Assembly: GCA_946623485.1 (NCBI GenBank) | Contig: CAMORF010000159.1 | Location: forward strand, 1 to 5,844 | Source of the DNA: an uncultured Clostridia bacterium | Lineage (GTDB): Bacteria > Bacillota > Clostridia > Lachnospirales > Lachnospiraceae | Length of the DNA: 5,844 nt | Direction: 5' to 3' | Shown: one piece after another, positions 4,944 to 5,844 of the stretch | How positions within the stretch are numbered: the stretch's first letter is position 1 | Layout of the letters: each line of letters starts with the position of its first letter | Notes under the pieces: generated by a model | What the model was told of the DNA's origin: nothing | What the model saw: the letters and a program-made list of their open reading frames with translations, nothing else | Databases searched by the model: none | Position numbers and translations under genes: made by a program

Positions 4944-5844
4944 CTACCGATCCTCATTCGAATCAGGCAGGTTCAGGTCTTTCAGGCCAGGGTCATCCTT
5001 CCAGTCATCCCTGGTACGTTCTTCCTCCTCCATCGCCATGGCGCGGCGCAGCTCCTCCTCGATTTCTTCCGTAGACTTTGCGTCGATCTCTTCCTCCAGG
5101 CGAAGAGCTTCCTCCCTGGCCTGGCGCATTTTTTTTCTGGAACGGTAATCCCTGGTGGAGCGCAGAAGGAGCATGAGCACGATCAGCAGAAGCACAATCA
5201 CTATGAGGCCGACAATCAGGATCAGAACCTTGCGGTTTTCCTCGATGAATCCTCGAATCTTTTCGACATTCCTGTTGGCAAAATTGCCGACATCCTGCCA
5301 GACGATATCGCTGGTATCCTTGATGCTTCCTTCCTTGTCCCCGGTCTCTCCCTCGGCACGGACCAGAACCTTTTTCTGCCATGGATAAGTCAGGTTCAGC
5401 GTGACCGGATTGACGCCCAGCGTCATGCTTCCCACCGGCCAGTCATGATACAGGTACGGAATCACGGCGGATTCTCCCGGCGCTGCCGGGGCACTTCCGG
5501 AGGAACGGACGACATCTGCCACGGTGGCATCATTTGGAATGGATACCATGCGCACGCCGCCCGTGTGTGAGGCAACCTGCGAAAGCTCCGCGGCCTCCAG
5601 GGGCGCCGCTTTTCCGAGGTATTGCACCTTCATCAGGGAAGCAAGACTCTTGTCCTCCGGCCCTTCATTCATATAAACATGCTGGAAATTGTTGAACCCG
5701 TAGTTCAGAAGATCAATCGTCTCAAGATAATTCTGCCCGGCACCGTTGCCGTGAAGCAGAACACAGATCAGCCGCTTGCCGTCCTTTTCCCCGTACGTCA
5801 CAAGCGTGTTCCAGGCCATCTGCGTAAAACCGGTCTTTCCGCCG
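4944..5844 (-). CDS. D-alanyl-D-alanine carboxypeptidase, C-terminal part (partial)
   Basis: Only the C-terminal 300 residues are present; the 5' end is beyond the right edge. The frame stays open to the edge and reads GGKTGFTQMAWN, with the KTG triad of penicillin-binding proteins at 5829-5837; the SxxK and SxN motifs would lie outside. The following RLICVLLHGN strand and ETIDLLNYGFNNF helix fit the DacA/DacF (low-molecular-weight PBP, S11) family, which removes the terminal D-Ala from peptidoglycan pentapeptides outside the membrane. A C-terminal beta-rich domain runs to about 150 residues after the ATG at 5819. A hydrophobic segment at 5163-5228 (residues 198-219 counted from that ATG) is a clear membrane helix, followed by a basic stretch (RSRKKMRQAR) and an acidic, Glu-rich, probably coiled-coil tail of about 70 residues, which should be cytoplasmic. 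Such a long tail is unusual, as typical PBP5-like enzymes end in an amphipathic helix. That ATG is internal, not a start. Confidence 0.88.
   Translation of the reverse strand, partial: GGKTGFTQMAWNTLVTYGEKDGKRLICVLLHGNGAGQNYLETIDLLNYGFNNFQHVYMNEGPEDKSLASLMKVQYLGKAAPLEAAELSQVASHTGGVRMVSIPNDATVADVVRSSGSAPAAPGESAVIPYLYHDWPVGSMTLGVNPVTLNLTYPWQKKVLVRAEGETGDKEGSIKDTSDIVWQDVGNFANRNVEKIRGFIEENRKVLILIVGLIVIVLLLIVLMLLLRSTRDYRSRKKMRQAREEALRLEEEIDAKSTEEIEEELRRAMAMEEEERTRDDWKDDPGLKDLNLPDSNEDR

Noticed and set aside
4944..5819. ATG at 5819 as the start of the carboxypeptidase gene
   Set aside because: The frame continues upstream to the window edge and encodes GGKTGFTQ, the family's KTG motif, so the ATG is internal.

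Overview
The window looks like chromosomal DNA of a low-to-mid GC Gram-positive anaerobe, most likely a Lachnospiraceae-type Clostridium relative. This rests on purine-rich AGGAG-type ribosome binding sites, a UgpC/MsmX-type sugar ATPase next to a CdaR/PucR-type regulator, a DEDDh exonuclease beginning NYIVLDLEWNQ, and a short integrase-like protein beginning MNWVAPI. The family-level assignment is inference from remembered protein families, not a search.

Layout, left to right. Positions 1-91 are non-coding and hold imperfect short repeats and a palindrome. A CdaR/PucR-family regulator (92-1180, minus) follows. Its leader (1181-1358) holds a large hairpin and a second copy of the palindrome. 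An intrinsic terminator (1359-1384) closes the next gene, a UgpC/MsmX/MalK-type ATPase (1412-2515, minus). The 331-base gap 2516-2846 is a divergent control region: on the minus strand, the ATPase RBS, a -10 box and an 11-base palindrome; on the plus strand, a strong sigma-A promoter, a 15-codon leader ORF and an intrinsic terminator, all before a DEDDh 3'-5' exonuclease (2847-3830, plus). A long bidirectional terminator and a third copy of the palindrome separate this gene from a convergent, catalytically degenerate tyrosine-recombinase-like protein (4016-4753, minus). Another spacer with a 29-base tandem duplication leads to the C-terminal part of a D-alanyl-D-alanine carboxypeptidase (4944-5844, minus), cut by the window edge just upstream of its KTG motif.

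Functionally this is mostly housekeeping: sugar uptake energisation with a nearby sugar/acid-sensing type regulator, cell-wall trimming, and a nuclease. The less ordinary parts are three: the integrase-fold protein that has lost the catalytic Arg I, first His and nucleophilic Tyr; the attenuator-like leader before the exonuclease; and two families of short repeats shared between intergenic regions. I see no CRISPR array, tRNA, rRNA, complete insertion sequence or obvious defence system.
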